Notes under the pieces: model-generated
What the model saw: only the letters and a program-made list of their open reading frames with translations
The model's database searches: none
Told to the model about the DNA's origin: nothing
Part shown: positions 30,231 to 42,606 of the stretch, in pieces
How the letters are laid out: every line of letters starts with the position of its first letter
How positions within the stretch are numbered: position 1 is the first letter of the stretch
DNA from: Saccharomyces mikatae IFO 1815
Taxonomy: Eukaryota > Ascomycota > Saccharomycetes > Saccharomycetales > Saccharomycetaceae
Length of the DNA: 64,000 nucleotides
Direction: 5' to 3'
NCBI RefSeq assembly: GCF_947241705.1
Contig: NC_079259.1
Location: forward strand, 744,001 to 808,000
Position numbers and translations under genes: made by a program

Positions 30231-31751
30231 ATGGCCATTGATTATTCTAAGTGGGATAAAATCGAATTATCAGATGATTCTGATGTCGAAGTACATCCTA
30301 ATGTGGACAAAAAATCGTTCATCAAATGGAAACAACAGAGTATCCATGAGCAACGATTCAAAAGGAATCAAGATATTAACAACTTAGAGACTCAAGTTGA
30401 CATGTATTCACATTTAAACAAAAGAGTGGACAAAATTTTGAGCACTTTACCTGAAAAAGATTTTGTTGACTTATCTGTCGTTACCAGATTCCTGAATGCA
30501 AATTTTGATAAATTGGAGAAAAGTAAAGGTGAAAATGTCGATCCTGAGATTGCTACCTACAATGAAATGGTTGAAGATCTTTTTGAACAGTTGACCAAAG
30601 ATTTGGAGAAAGAGGGAAAAGATTCCAAGAATCCATCTCTGTTAAAGGTTGCTATTCTAAAGCATAGGGCTAAGATTGATTCAGTTACTTTGGAAGCTAG
30701 AAAGAAATTGGATGAACTATACAAAGAGAAAAACGCTCACATTTCATCTGACGATATTCATACTGGATTTGATAGCAGTTTCATGAACAAACAAAAGGGT
30801 GAGGCTAACCCAATGGAAGAAACTTCTTCAGGGGCCCTTACAGGCGGTGCAGATTCTGCCATTCTCAATAAATTAGCTAAATCGTCAACTCCACAAACTT
30901 TTATTGAATTTAAAGATGATCCTATGAAATTAGCTAAGGAAACTGAAGAATTTGGTAAAATCACCTTCAATGAATATTCTAAATCTCAGGAATTTCTACT
31001 GGAACATTTACCGATCATTTCGGAACAGCAAAAGGATGCTTTGATGATGAAAGCCTTTGAGTATCAGTTGCATGGTGATGATAAAATGACTTTGCAAGTT
31101 ATTCACCAATCCGAGTTAATGGCCTACATTAAAGAGATCTACGACCTGAAAAAAATTCCATTCTTGAATCCAATTGAACTATCAAATGTCATTAATATGT
31201 TTTTTGAAAAGGTCATTTTCAACAAGGACAATTCAATGGGTAAAGAGTCATTTTTGAAGTCAGTTCAAGAGAAGTTCTTGCACGTTCAAAAGCGTTCAAA
31301 AATCTTACAACAAGAGGAAATGGATGAATCCAATGCTGAGGGGGTAGAGACAATTCAACTTAAGTCATTAGATGACTCTACAGAGTTAGAAGTAAATTTG
31401 CCAGACTTTAATTCTAAGGATCCAGAGGAAGTGGAGAAAGTTAAGATTTTCCAAACTTTAATACCGGAAAAAATGCAAGAAGCTATAATGACCAAAAACT
31501 TAGACAATATTAATAAAGTGTTTGAAGATATACCAATTGCAGAAGCTGAGAAAATTTTGGAAGTGTTCAACGACATTGACATTATCGGAATCAAAGCCAT
31601 TTTAGAAAACGAAAAGGATTTCCAAAGTTTGAAAGATCAATACGTGCAAGGCCACGATGACGCCACTATAGAGGGTTTAGCCTTAAGTGATCATGATGAT
31701 GGCAGGGAAAAGCAGGAAGAGGACAAAAACACTGCCGATACAGTTGATTAG
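30231..31751 (+). CDS. CDC37: Cdc37, kinase-specific Hsp90 co-chaperone
   Basis: 506 aa, the S. cerevisiae length. Cdc37 delivers protein kinases to Hsp90. The invariant N terminus 'MAIDYSKWDKIELSDDSDVE' holds S14 and S17, the casein-kinase-2 phosphorylation sites known in yeast Cdc37. A coiled coil follows, then the middle Hsp90-binding domain ('TFIEFKDDPMKLAKETEEF' near residue 223, then a helical bundle to about residue 390), and a C-terminal domain with an acidic tail. Tandem with TAF10 across 245 bp. Confidence 0.98.
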   Translation: MAIDYSKWDKIELSDDSDVEVHPNVDKKSFIKWKQQSIHEQRFKRNQDINNLETQVDMYSHLNKRVDKILSTLPEKDFVDLSVVTRFLNANFDKLEKSKGENVDPEIATYNEMVEDLFEQLTKDLEKEGKDSKNPSLLKVAILKHRAKIDSVTLEARKKLDELYKEKNAHISSDDIHTGFDSSFMNKQKGEANPMEETSSGALTGGADSAILNKLAKSSTPQTFIEFKDDPMKLAKETEEFGKITFNEYSKSQEFLLEHLPIISEQQKDALMMKAFEYQLHGDDKMTLQVIHQSELMAYIKEIYDLKKIPFLNPIELSNVINMFFEKVIFNKDNSMGKESFLKSVQEKFLHVQKRSKILQQEEMDESNAEGVETIQLKSLDDSTELEVNLPDFNSKDPEEVEKVKIFQTLIPEKMQEAIMTKNLDNINKVFEDIPIAEAEKILEVFNDIDIIGIKAILENEKDFQSLKDQYVQGHDDATIEGLALSDHDDGREKQEEDKNTADTVD

Positions 31752-32239
31752 CCATTTATATAGCTATTTTACGGGTGCAACGCGCATCCAATTTCGCTTG
31801 TTTATTACCATAGCCATATATATAGTAACATGAAGAAAAAATTAATGATCAATAAGGTAAATCATGAAACTTTCTGCTGTAATTCTATGACTATCTTTGC
31901 ACCTGAATATGTAATGTTTTACTTTCAATTAGTACATGTGTTTACGCACATGTGATCTGTATATACTACACTACACAAGGGGCTAGAAATGTAAAATGTG
32001 AAAAAAACTGATTTTCTGATATATACTAAACTGGGTGTTATATGAAATGAATATGGAAAGAAAAGGAAAAAACTGTGACAAGAGAAAAGTGACGGAAAAA
32101 AAATATTTGAGAGGGTTGATAAAATTTAGAGCAAAACTTGGTAACAAAACTTTCATTAAAACAAAATACATATTCTTTTTTTTTTCATTTTCATTTTTAT
32201 TGTGTTTTTCTGTTTATTACATGGACATGGCGAAAATGT
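31752..32239. other. CDC37/STB3 convergent intergenic region
   Basis: 488 bp, AT-rich, between converging genes. It contains a perfect inverted repeat, ACATGTG-tttacg-CACATGT, at 31934-31953. No gene recognised. Confidence 0.5.
31934..31953. terminator. Small inverted repeat in convergent gap
   Basis: A 7-bp perfect stem with a 6-base loop (ACATGTG / CACATGT), nearly midway between the CDC37 and STB3 stops. A hairpin here could mark transcript ends, but yeast termination does not depend on hairpins, so function is uncertain. Confidence 0.3.
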
Positions 32240-33784
32240 TTACGATTTTAAACTCATTAATAAAAAGGCAGCACTATTATCTTCACCATTTTTGGGCTGC
32301 TGTTCCTGTTTTTGTTTGTCATGTTGTAGGGGCGATCCAATATCTCTATTTTGAGAGTTAGTAAAGTTTGGATTCGTGGGTTTGGGACTAACCACACCGT
32401 TAGTGGAACTTGCTACACTGTCTATATTGGGTACCAGACTGTTATTCCTCAGAGAGGCTGCACCAATCGACTCCCAGTCTTCTTCATCTGTATCTGAGTG
32501 AGGTTGATGATGAGAATGGGGACAAAGTTTTGGAGACAATTCCCCGTTTAAATGTTGGGAGGCCATTCTATACTTTTCCTTATCTGATAGTAATATATGA
32601 CTTGAGTTCGTATTCATATGGTCCTCTAGTTTAGGGGAAGTAGAGACTGATGTAGTTTTAGAGTTGGGATTAGTGGTGACGATCAAGTAGTTTTTGTTCG
32701 GGAAAAGTGTCGACCTAATACTTGATTCTTTCGATACAGATAAGCGAGAAGCTCTTCTTGAAGTCGGCTCACTTGTTGCACTAAGTTTTTCTAAATCTAT
32801 TTTTCCTTGGTTGATATTGCTGTTATTATTTGACGGGGTCGCCGTTGAAGTTGGATTTGGGGATAAAAAGGATGAATCTTGATGTGGATTTATTTTAGAA
32901 ATGAAGGGCGTATGTGGTTTTATACTTGAACGGCGTCTATTCCTTATGAGCGGTCTAATTTTTTGTGCTATTATTTCATGTTCAATATTTTCCGGAGTTG
33001 AATCAGCAAACACGACTTGTGACCTTCTCCTACCGAAACTATAGGGGTCACCATTGGAAACTTTCCCAAAATTATTACTGCTGTTTCTTGACTTGTTTTG
33101 ATAGTGCAAATGATTATCATCTTCATCAAAGTCTTCATCTTCATCTTCGGATGCAAGCGCATTTTCGTCTATATATACAACATTTGCTGCTGTAAGCGGA
33201 GATTTACTGCGTTTGATATTGACAGGAATGGTGGCAGCAGCAGCAGCAGTTGGAATAGTGGCAGCCTCATCAATATTGGCGGTGTTATGTTCAATTTTAA
33301 CTGGCATTTCAACTTTACCACCCGAGTTTGAGTTTGAATTGTTGCTTTTTCTTCTTTGACTCTCCTGGGAAATTAAATCTTTTACCTTTGCGTTGGCAAA
33401 ATTGGTTGCTTCTAGCTCTTTATCAAAGTTGACAGGGTCTACTCTTTTCGCAGACCATTGACCCCACCCAATTTTTTCAAAGACTACCGAGTTTTCTTTA
33501 TCACCACTCTCCATAGCACTCATAATAAGTCGTCTTTGCTTGGAAGATGATAGATCTTTAAAGCAGGGGATATCCAAGCATAAAGTCTGTGTAATGTGTC
33601 TAATAGCCAATGGTCCCTTTTCCAATAATAATTTAGAAAGTTTCGCAGGCGTCACTCTTTGAGCCGCTGCCAACCCTGCAGGTGATGATGTGGAAATGGG
33701 TTTCGTAGAGAATATACTAGAGTTTGTTTCGGATTTGACCGATATGTTTTGGGGAGGCGATACTTCTTTCTGATACTCTGACAT
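32240..33784 (-). CDS. STB3: Stb3, RRPE-binding repressor of ribosome-biogenesis genes
   Basis: 514 aa from the ATG at 33784 (the S. cerevisiae protein, as remembered, is 513 and begins MSEYQK). Stb3 binds the RRPE element, recruits Sin3/Rpd3L, and is driven out of the nucleus by TORC1/Sch9 when growth is fast. The conserved DNA-binding region is at about residues 40-125: 'VTPAKLSKLLLEKGPLAIRH', 'LCLDIPCFKDLSSSKQRRLI', 'SVVFEKIGWGQWSAKRV'. The rest is Ser/Asn-rich with an acidic block (DEDEDFDEDDN) and an Arg-rich patch 'RNRRRSSIKPH' that looks like an AGC-kinase site cluster. An Ala run is encoded by a short GCA repeat at about 33234-33248. RRPE sites, its likely targets, lie before ACL4 and TRM82 in this window. 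Confidence 0.96.
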   Translation of the reverse strand: MSEYQKEVSPPQNISVKSETNSSIFSTKPISTSSPAGLAAAQRVTPAKLSKLLLEKGPLAIRHITQTLCLDIPCFKDLSSSKQRRLIMSAMESGDKENSVVFEKIGWGQWSAKRVDPVNFDKELEATNFANAKVKDLISQESQRRKSNNSNSNSGGKVEMPVKIEHNTANIDEAATIPTAAAAATIPVNIKRSKSPLTAANVVYIDENALASEDEDEDFDEDDNHLHYQNKSRNSSNNFGKVSNGDPYSFGRRRSQVVFADSTPENIEHEIIAQKIRPLIRNRRRSSIKPHTPFISKINPHQDSSFLSPNPTSTATPSNNNSNINQGKIDLEKLSATSEPTSRRASRLSVSKESSIRSTLFPNKNYLIVTTNPNSKTTSVSTSPKLEDHMNTNSSHILLSDKEKYRMASQHLNGELSPKLCPHSHHQPHSDTDEEDWESIGAASLRNNSLVPNIDSVASSTNGVVSPKPTNPNFTNSQNRDIGSPLQHDKQKQEQQPKNGEDNSAAFLLMSLKS

Positions 33785-36108
33785 TATGGATAATGTTCCG
33801 GAAAGATGTCTAATTTTCGAGTTTTTAGTTTGTTCAGAAAAGTACAAGGTAAAGCAGGCGTTAAGGGTTTGTGTTCACCTATATGGTTCCGATGATACTG
33901 TACCTTTTATCTTCCTTTCAGTCAAAATATGGATGATCTTTGATCTTTGATCTCGTCTGTACGCGGTTACAAATTCACGTGCTCCGATTGGAGAACAGGT
34001 TATTAACACAACTCTTGAAATATCACGTCGCCTTTTTTATAATAGGTTAACGTGTGCCTGTTCAGAATTGTCAAACACTTTTAATAGTCAGTGTCTCTTT
34101 TAATCGACTTGTCTTGAGTATCGATGGTGCTCTGTACCTGTATCTTTGTGTTATATTATGTGTAGTGTGTGAATATGCATGGAATATATACGCGGAATAG
34201 AAAACACTATCTAAAATTGTTCACTCTTCGGTTAGTACTGTAAGGAGCCTTAACCCTCTCAACGCGCACGTGCGTAGTGATCAGATCACTACCGTAGAGA
34301 CTTTTGCACGCTACTAGAGGAATAGCATTCTTAACATATCCTGGCACCTGACCTGACACACTCAATTTTTAAAAGAAAGTATTATTCTGTGTAATGCTCC
34401 TATTCAACATTGTTCGTGAGGCTGTTCTGGGGTCCTACTCCTGGTAAGCTTCTTAAAAAAGACCGTATTTCCTGCTGAGCTTGTTTAAGAACATTGGAGG
34501 CAGCAGAGGCTAGCTTGACGTAAAACCTAAGTAAGGAGCATGAGCGAGTAACATTCTAAAACAAAAAATCACAGAGAAATTTTGTTGTTTCTAGAGCAGT
34601 TGCCTTAGAAACATTCCCGCTACTAAACTGGACTATTCCAGTGTCGCGACAAAGTGTTACAAAAACTGGTAATGTCGACTATTCTGTATATCCCACATTT
34701 AGTTGAGAATGTTCTTTCTTGTTGAAGTTGCAACATTCTTTCAAAGAGGTATCTCCTCTATTATCATCTTCCCTGTATATTTTCCCGTAATACATTACCG
34801 CGAGTGGTTTGAAATATACAACGAAATCCAAAAAGAAAAATTCTCGTAGGTGCTGTCCTAGAAACTATTGAGAATGTGCAAATGGAGTTCAAATCCATTT
34901 TACCACATTCCATCGTGAATCGAACACCGTTCCTATTTCTTCTACTCCAGGAAAAATAGAAAGTCAAAAATAGAGGAAATTAGGAGAGGGATGATTTAGT
35001 TCTCAATCTTATCGAATCATTCATACTTTGTAGCTCGTATATGAAGACTTACTGTCTTGTAATGTTCGATTGATTTCACTGCGTATTATGTTAAGAGTTT
35101 CATATACGTAAGTTCGATTATCTTGAAGTAATGTCAAACAAACATCTATGGAGCTAATGACGCATCTATTACTTTTAATACACACAGTTGTATTCTTCTA
35201 GCTAAATGTCAAACAGCTGCAATTCCTTAGCGTTGTGTGAATGAAACATTCTGTAGCGGCGAGTAAAAAGCTCCTTGGTAAACATGTTGAATCAGGCATA
35301 TGCAGAAGAAACAGTCTAACCTATAGTAAGTGAGACCATAATTACATTAGCTATCAAGCCGCTTATTTTCAAACGGTTTTTTACATACCCTATTGTTATC
35401 ATTCTGATAAATTTTATTTGTATGGTTGGTAAATACTTTTTTTGTTTAGCCGGCCTACAGATGGTCTTGTTTCCTGATGACTTCATTACAAGTACTAATC
35501 CCTATATTCATTAAATGTCTCGCGATCATGTAATAAAGCGGTAACGAAAATCAATACTTCCTATTCTTTGGTGAAAACGGCACCAATCACTGTTTTTAAT
35601 CTAGCCTATTTAATCTAGCGATTTGTTAAGACACTGGCAAACATTCATCGACACTTTCTTATAGTTCGAGTACCGCTTACACTCTGCCCCTACTATCTAA
35701 TTACTTCCTTAAGTAATAATATAGTGATGCTTTCAAGTTTTCCGTATGTATCTTTGTTGCAGTTTGCATTCCCTATCCATTGGCAAGTGCCTACCCGCTC
35801 CCTTGATTGCTTACCTATTTTAGGTTAAGGTTGTATCCCTTTTTATGTTTGCGGAATCGAAAATTAGGAAAAGCCGAAAAACGATATCTGTCAAAAAGGA
35901 CTGAAACATGATAAGTTCTTCTACATAATTTACATATTTTATATCGCTATACCGTATAGTATGCCTTACTTGTAAGATAGATGAATCTAAAAAGGAGTAC
36001 CATCGTTTGTTTAGGGTGAGTTCAAGTTAGGTACATTGACCTTCTCATTTTCTCCATACGCTCGACAACTGCGGATTACTCAATCTGCTTGACTACCAGA
36101 GAAGAACT
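33785..36108. other. Long gene-free stretch upstream of STB3
   Basis: 2.3 kb between SEC7 and STB3, both on the minus strand; this is several times the usual yeast spacing. I see no convincing frame (the longest is 67 codons), no tRNA and no LTR. Nine CATTC(C/T) motifs are scattered over 34326-35772. A 10/11 match to the replication-origin consensus (TTTTATGTTTG) lies near 35841. It could be a large STB3 promoter, a non-coding RNA, an origin or a decayed locus; the sequence alone does not tell. Confidence 0.5.
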
Positions 36109-39100
36109 TCAATCAGTAGAAAGGTATAGTTCACCGACTCTGCTTAAAAATTGTTTGATAGCATGTCTCAACTCCGTTGGAACACTCTTGTCTAATATCT
36201 GAATCACCAATGCATACATAGCCGGAGAGTACAGTCTAAAGTCTTCATCATCAAACTCATAGTAACCTTGCAATATTTCAACAATCACAGATCGCCAGGC
36301 GTTGATACTACGTTCCATGGTTCTGTCATCTAAGGAAACGTAACCTTCGACGACCTGAATGCAAATTGTGATCAAACGATTTATTAAATCGGCCTTCTTC
36401 TCGTCATCGTTCAGATATAACTGAAACATAATGTCGAGAAGTACAGCGGCAGCACTGGTTTCTTGCTTCAACAAATTTGGAATTTTATCAACCACACGAG
36501 CTTCTACTAATCTTGTTCTCAATCCATAATCCTCATTAAAATCACGAGAGAATTCATATGATTTCTCCAACAATCTTGTAATTCTAGTGGCCTCTTTGAA
36601 AGGAATACAATGCGCAAAATCCTCATTTTCAAATAATTCATTCAGCAGTTCTATCATTAGGAGTTGCAAAACACATTTGACAACAATAGAATTTTTGATG
36701 TCTATCCTTCTACGTATATCTTCGTTACTCTCACTACGTTTCATGTGCTTAGTTCTTTTAGGAACATTCAGACTAGCGGCTTTTGAGGTTAATCCGTCTT
36801 TCACAGTCGGTATGGCGTTGCCATTGTTAAGTTCGGTTTCTCCGCTGAGATTTCCCACCATGTCGCCGCCAACATCCTCGCTGGATTCTTCTTGATGCGC
36901 TCTTTCTACTGTTTCGCTGATATTAGAATCATTTTCATCCCTGTCGTTATTATCATTATCTGAGTGTTGATATGTATCAGTGGTGGTTTGGTGATGAGAA
37001 ATAGATGGTTTTCTTCCTTGTTGCAATGGATCATAATCGAATAACTCATTAGCAGTGGTTAAATCGAACAGTTTATCGAATACGTCACCTATTTGGTTCC
37101 AATGATACCCATTAAATTTGGTTACATTTTGTAGTATCAATTGCTGTAGGCAAGACCTTCCAATTCTAGCAATAGTATCATTTTCTTGACAAATGCATGA
37201 TACTAGCAAACCTAAGAATCCATCCAGCATTTTCTTTAACGATTCAAAGTAATGTGTAAAGAGAGCAATTAAATTTCTTAGGGCTTGAATTAATGTAGTC
37301 GAAAGCCAAACGCTCAAATCATCATGACTGTTAAATTGGTTGACTTCCCAATGTTTTGATAATACACCAAAAATTGGAAATAGCAACTTCTTACAAATCT
37401 TTTCCCAAAAATCATCGTTGAACTTGCTACCATATGCTACTAAAGCGTCGAACATATAGTTTAATGCACGTGACCTTACTTCTAGATCTTCGGCGGTCAT
37501 GATGGTGTCATTAAAGCAGAATAGCATGGGGAACCAAACATCCTGGAATATATCTTTTCCACGTAGTAGAGTTTTATTATGTTTTCTTTCTTCTTCAGTC
37601 TTATTTTCGTTGTAAAAGCAAATGTCTGCAACGTTTTGTGTCATCTTTCTTAGTGACTCCAAAGCATGCAGAGATAGCTTCTGAAACCTCTTATTCTTCG
37701 TAATTTCTCTGAAAACACCAACCAATTCAGAAAAGGCATCCTCTTGGGAGAATACGTTTTCAAAGTGATTCGTCACAATATCGTTGCTGACCAACAGTTG
37801 GGTTTTTAATACGATAAATTCAGTGCCTGAACGAGCCGTATATTGTAAAGACTCAAGAATAGGTTTCCAGCCAGATTTTATTCTTTCCGATTTTGTTAAT
37901 ATAAAGTTTCTAAAACACTCAATAATCATTTCTTGAACTTCAGTATTACCACTATTTTGAACTGTATATTCGAACGGTTTCAAAAAGTCGTGCTGAAATT
38001 CAAAACCTGATAACTCTTCAATATCTAGAAATCTCATGGACAATTGACGTAGAGAATCGATAGCAAAAAATACAACAGCTAAGTTAGAGTTTGTAGCAAT
38101 TTTGTTGAAAGCTTTTCCCATAACAGCCCAAAGCGGTGTCCATTCTAATTTGATACGATCCATATTGTAGTAACAAACATCGACCATTTTTTGCAAAGAA
38201 AACATTCTAGGAGTGGAGGCATTCTCAGATGATTCAATTTCTTCCAAAGAAACGGCAGTCAGAGCCTTAATAAAATCAACGATAGCATTACCTGACAATT
38301 CCGAACTTTTGGTAAATATGTTGTCCATCAAAACAACTAGTTCGCTAGATGAAATGAATTTTGAAATCTCAGGCGATAAGGTTTGATTGTGGTGTTTTTC
38401 TTGAGCCAATTCGGTAGGTGTAGCCTTCTTTCCCCAAACATCGAAAAATGATGTGTTATTGGATCTTGATGATTCATAGGAAACTCTAGGATTTGCAACA
38501 CGAGCTTGTGCAACATCTGGAACAGTATCTCTATCGATACCTTTAGAAATTAATTGCAATCTTTCCATCTGAGACACTACTAGTAAAACGTCCTTCCAGG
38601 AACCCATCAAAAAATTTCCTTCAGATAATGCAACTTCAAGAAGAATTACCATTGCATTGACATTCTTAATTTTTATTTCTTCAAGGTTTTGAAGATTACA
38701 AAATTGAACTAAGGCACCCACAAAAGACGTTCTAGCATCATTGATTCTAAAAGTGGAAGCAATCTTAATCGATATCTTCAAACCTTCTAAACATTTATTT
38801 GTTGTGTCGATGTCGTCATAATCCTTAAAAGGTGGAGTTAATGCTGCTAAAAATGACATCCAAAGTGTATCGAAAATGGATTTCACATGTTCAACATGAG
38901 AGGCTGCATAATAGACTCCTGGGCTGCCTTTATTTTTATTCAAGTTTTTGAAGACTAACTCGGTTTTAGATGAAATTTCTTTTGAAACTTGATTATATGC
39001 CTCTCTTGTTAAGTCACGAGAATTAAAAAAGTTGAAAGCTGATTGTTGCTGTTGAACAATATTATTGTCACCTGAAAGCATTGCTTGATGCTGTTCGGAG

Positions 39101-41772
39101 ATCAGTTTGATTTCATTATTGGCAATTTCATTAAATAAGCCTTCCAAGAATTCCTTTGGTAAATCTCTTCCATTATCAATACCTTCGTTGTTTTCCAAAA
39201 ACTCCTGCAAGGACATCTTGTTTTTGATTTGAGATGAATGTAAATCAGTATTCAACATAATTAAAGAATACGAAAGCACGTATGCAGTATCTGCTTTCGA
39301 AAAGATCCCGGGGTTTTGATCGACAAATCTTTCCGCAAATTTCAGCATGAATCTATCGATTTTTTGGCCTTCGCCTGGTAACCTGAAACTCTGTAAAAAG
39401 GACCTTAATGCGTCAACAATGGACATACCAGTAAAGTCAAATTCATCAACAAATGCATGCATTATGGCAATGTTCTTGTCCTCACCTTCACCTAAATAAT
39501 CACCAACAACAGCCTTATCTAAGCCCTCCGTTTCCAGTAACCACTTTGCAATGGAAGCTGGAGAATCGTCCTTCAAAAATCCCTTTTGAATGAGTACTGG
39601 AATAGCTTTTTTAGGTTTATTATTGAAAATAGCAATACATTCTGACAAAGCCGTTTTTCTTAATTTTAGATTTTCAAATTGGGTGGGATCATCTGCATCA
39701 ATGTTTTGACTACTCAACGATCTGCTTTCTTCATCTTCATATGTTGGTTTGAAGTCGTCGTTACTGGCCATAGTGGAGGATCTTATATCGTTACTCAAAG
39801 ATGATCTAGATTCTTGAATACCCGAGGTAGTTGGGTTTAGTGGCACCTTATTAGAAGCACTTGGGTTTGGATTTAAAGCTTTATGGGCCCATGAGCTCAA
39901 GGAACGTAGAACTGACACAATGCAATTCAGTGACACCATTTTGAGAGCAAAATCAAGGGGGAAAAGTAAATTTACTTGGCCAACATCAGGAGTTGAAGAC
40001 AAATTGGAAGAAGTCAAGAGGGGTAACTGCGAGAAATTGTAAGTGGATAATGATTTTGATATTTGTTCATCGTAATATGATCTTTGAGTTTGGGTAATTT
40101 CTACCCTAGTTAAAGCCAATCTTGTTAAATAATCGACAGTTATCTCCATAACATTTGGCATTCCAGGATTGCAATCATAGTTTAAGTAAAATTCAACTAA
40201 AGTTCTTGGGTCGTTACAGATTCGTTGAACAACACTCAAAAAATACCTCTTCTGTTGAGAGGTGGAAGTAGTTAATTCTGAAATAGGAAAGTAAATTTCT
40301 GTTAAAAATACCGGAATCTCTTTTACGAAGTCTGCCCTTAAATTAGCAATTAGTAACCACATAATTTCTAAAGTAACTTCGAAAACGGGAGCCAAAGGCG
40401 AGGCAGCATTTCTTGACAACACAAGGCGTAGATATTGTCTAATTGAATCGATAAAACAGACACGCTCCTTTCCCGGTAAAAAAATGTTATGGGAAAGGAA
40501 CACGTCAATATGATCTTTTATGATAGAGTAAATTATGTGGAGAGATAAAAGTTTTGACCTAACAGCATGTGATCTCATGTCGAGTTCTGTTTCTAATGGT
40601 TTAGCACATATTTTTGCCATGACTCTGAACACTAAGAACGCATCCTTAACCGCTAGGTCTTGGTTAGTGACTGCATTAGAATCAGGCTGTTGAGCATCCA
40701 TCAGTCTTTCCTCATCATCATTCAACTTATCCATATTCTCTAAAGTCAAGGGAGCCGGTGTTTCCACATTTTCGGAAGGATCGGAAAGTTCTGTAACAGA
40801 TTGTTGTTGATGAGTTTTTGTTGATAGAGACACTGTTGAAGAGGCAGTTTGTTTGAGATCAATTTTATCATACACTGAACTAATGATTTGCGTCAAAGTG
40901 GCTTGCGCGATACCTTGATTGGATGCGCTCAAGGAAAAGACGAAAACGTTGTAGATTGTTCTGATGGCCTTTAACAAGGAAGCACCATGACATAAGGAAC
41001 TTGAATCCTCTTCTAAAATGCAACTAGATAGTGCCCTAACGATTTGTAATTCCACACGTTCATCAGTACCTTCCCCTTGGAAACAGTCTGAGATGGTATC
41101 AATTGCAGCGTCTATAATTTTATGTTTTGGAGGCGGCGTTATACCATCGGTGGCGTCTTGTTGTTGATCGTTAGAGGCTAAAGAATCAGGGGGATTCACC
41201 AACAATGTTTCATCTAGGGATCTGAAAGAAAATAGTTTTGACAGACAATCCAAAGCAAGACTTTGGATTTTGGAGGACTTAGTACGACAGCTTGCCCTCA
41301 GTGCTTCGAAAACCAGTATGGAATCGACGTAATGTCCGTTATTCGTGCTTTGCGGGTCGAATTCTTTAAACTTTTGTAATGTCCGTTCGATAGCCTTTTG
41401 AGCGTTCGAATTTTTTTTAATATCCTTGTCATTCAAAATAGTCTCCAACGTAGTCTTTACCAGAATAATAGTTGAATTGGTGTTTGAACCATTCGAGGAT
41501 AATGAGATGTTTCTTCTATGGGTAGACTGCGCGACAGTATTATCGTTAACGGGAACGTTATCTTGATGGTTGACAATTGGTTCGTTAGTATTTCCACCAT
41601 TTTCTTCTTCTGACGCGCTTTCATTTCCAGAGGAGTTATCAGAGGTACTTCCGTCGCTTTCGTCAGATTCTTCATCTTCTCCAGAGCTGCTGCCAGCACT
41701 TTCCCCTGAGATTGATTCAGAATCTTCCGCATCCTCGGAGCTGGTTTCAGAACTACTGCTGTCATCGTCATT

Positions 41773-41814
<42 letters not shown>

Positions 41815-42123
41815 TTCATCGTCATCGTCATCTTCATCTTCATCGTCATCTTCATCGTCATCGTCATCTTCATTTTCATTTTCTTCACCCTCATTTTCGT
41901 TTCCATTGTCATTGACATTGTCATTTATATCATCTGTCTCTGACGCATTGCCAACCTTTTCAGCCTCTCCGTGTTTTTGTACATTATTAGTTGTCTTTTT
42001 AGCTTCTTCTTTCATATCGTTCTGTGATTGTATAGCTAGATTGTTTGAAGAAGTGGCCTCTACTTTTGGAGACATCTCCACATCATTTCCTTCAGCATTT
42101 GCTACTGAATTCTGCTCAGACAT
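36109..42123 (-). CDS. SEC7: Sec7, Arf guanine-nucleotide exchange factor of the trans-Golgi
   Basis: 2004 aa (2009 remembered). Sec7 activates Arf1 at the late Golgi for vesicle formation. The first ~190 residues are low-complexity and extremely acidic, with a long Asp/Glu run from a GAT/GAC repeat (about 41762-41890). DCB and HUS domains follow. The catalytic Sec7 domain is at about residues 820-1010; the motif FRLPGEGQKIDR carries the glutamic finger, E918, and 'YSLIMLNTDLHSSQIKNKM' closes the Arf groove. The C-terminal HDS1-4 helical repeats follow and bind Arf1, Ypt1 and Ypt31. All parts are present in one open frame. Confidence 0.98.
41762..41890 (-). repeat. Acidic-codon simple repeat in SEC7
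   Basis: An imperfect run of GTCATC/TTCATC hexamers on the plus strand codes for the Asp/Glu tract of Sec7. It is a slippage-prone tract and produces long artificial open frames of Ser, His/Arg or Met/Thr in other frames. Confidence 0.85.
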
Positions 42124-42605
42124 CTGATAAAGTAGCGGTTAGACTTTTTTCTTATCTTCTTTTATGAATCTAGGAGAAAACGAGGTAGAAACTGTTTAAG
42201 ATTTTACCTTTATAATTGGTCTTGGAGAAACTTAAACAAAACGAGTTCAGGTTGGCTACAGAACTGCTTTATGATTCTCCGGTAAATGACTTTGATTTCT
42301 ACCGGGCCGAGTTTATAAAACAATTGGAGAGAAGTTACTTATGCTCTATGGAGTAAATGATGTAAATCTCAACTCTTAGTTGTCTTTCTCGTTGCTTTGT
42401 TTTTCCCTCGCCTCGACATATTAATTTTCATTCGGCGCCTTGATAAAAACCATACGTTTACTTCTTTCCTGTAGAGGAAATACTGACAATATTACAGACT
42501 TCTCCTATCCCAAAGAATTAAGCCTCTTATTTGATTCGTATTGCATGCATCCTCCTCTCAGTAATTGCAATTTTAACAAGTAAAAAAGAATTATTACCAA
42601 TAAAA
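42124..42605. other. SEC7 promoter region
   Basis: 482 bp between the SEC7 start and the 3' end of the tRNA-Gln gene. AT-rich. No factor site I would name with confidence, and no LTR remains on this side of the tRNA. Confidence 0.5.
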
Positions 42606-42606
42606 A
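42602..42606 (-). terminator. RNA polymerase III terminator of tRNA-Gln
   Basis: Five consecutive T residues on the tRNA strand begin at the 3' end of the tRNA gene. This is the usual Pol III stop signal. Confidence 0.8.

Noticed and set aside
32035-32361. 108-codon plus frame running from the CDC37/STB3 gap into STB3
   Set aside because: Antisense to the STB3 end with a Phe/Ser run from a T tract; no sign of selection.
34764-34967. 67-codon minus frame in the long gap before STB3
   Set aside because: Isolated, no recognisable domain, within the length expected by chance in 2.3 kb.
41570-42127. Long plus-strand frame rich in Ser opposite the start of SEC7
   Set aside because: It is the antisense reading of the acidic GAT/GAC repeat of SEC7. 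Ser runs follow from the repeat, and neighbouring frames give equally artificial His/Arg and Met/Thr runs.
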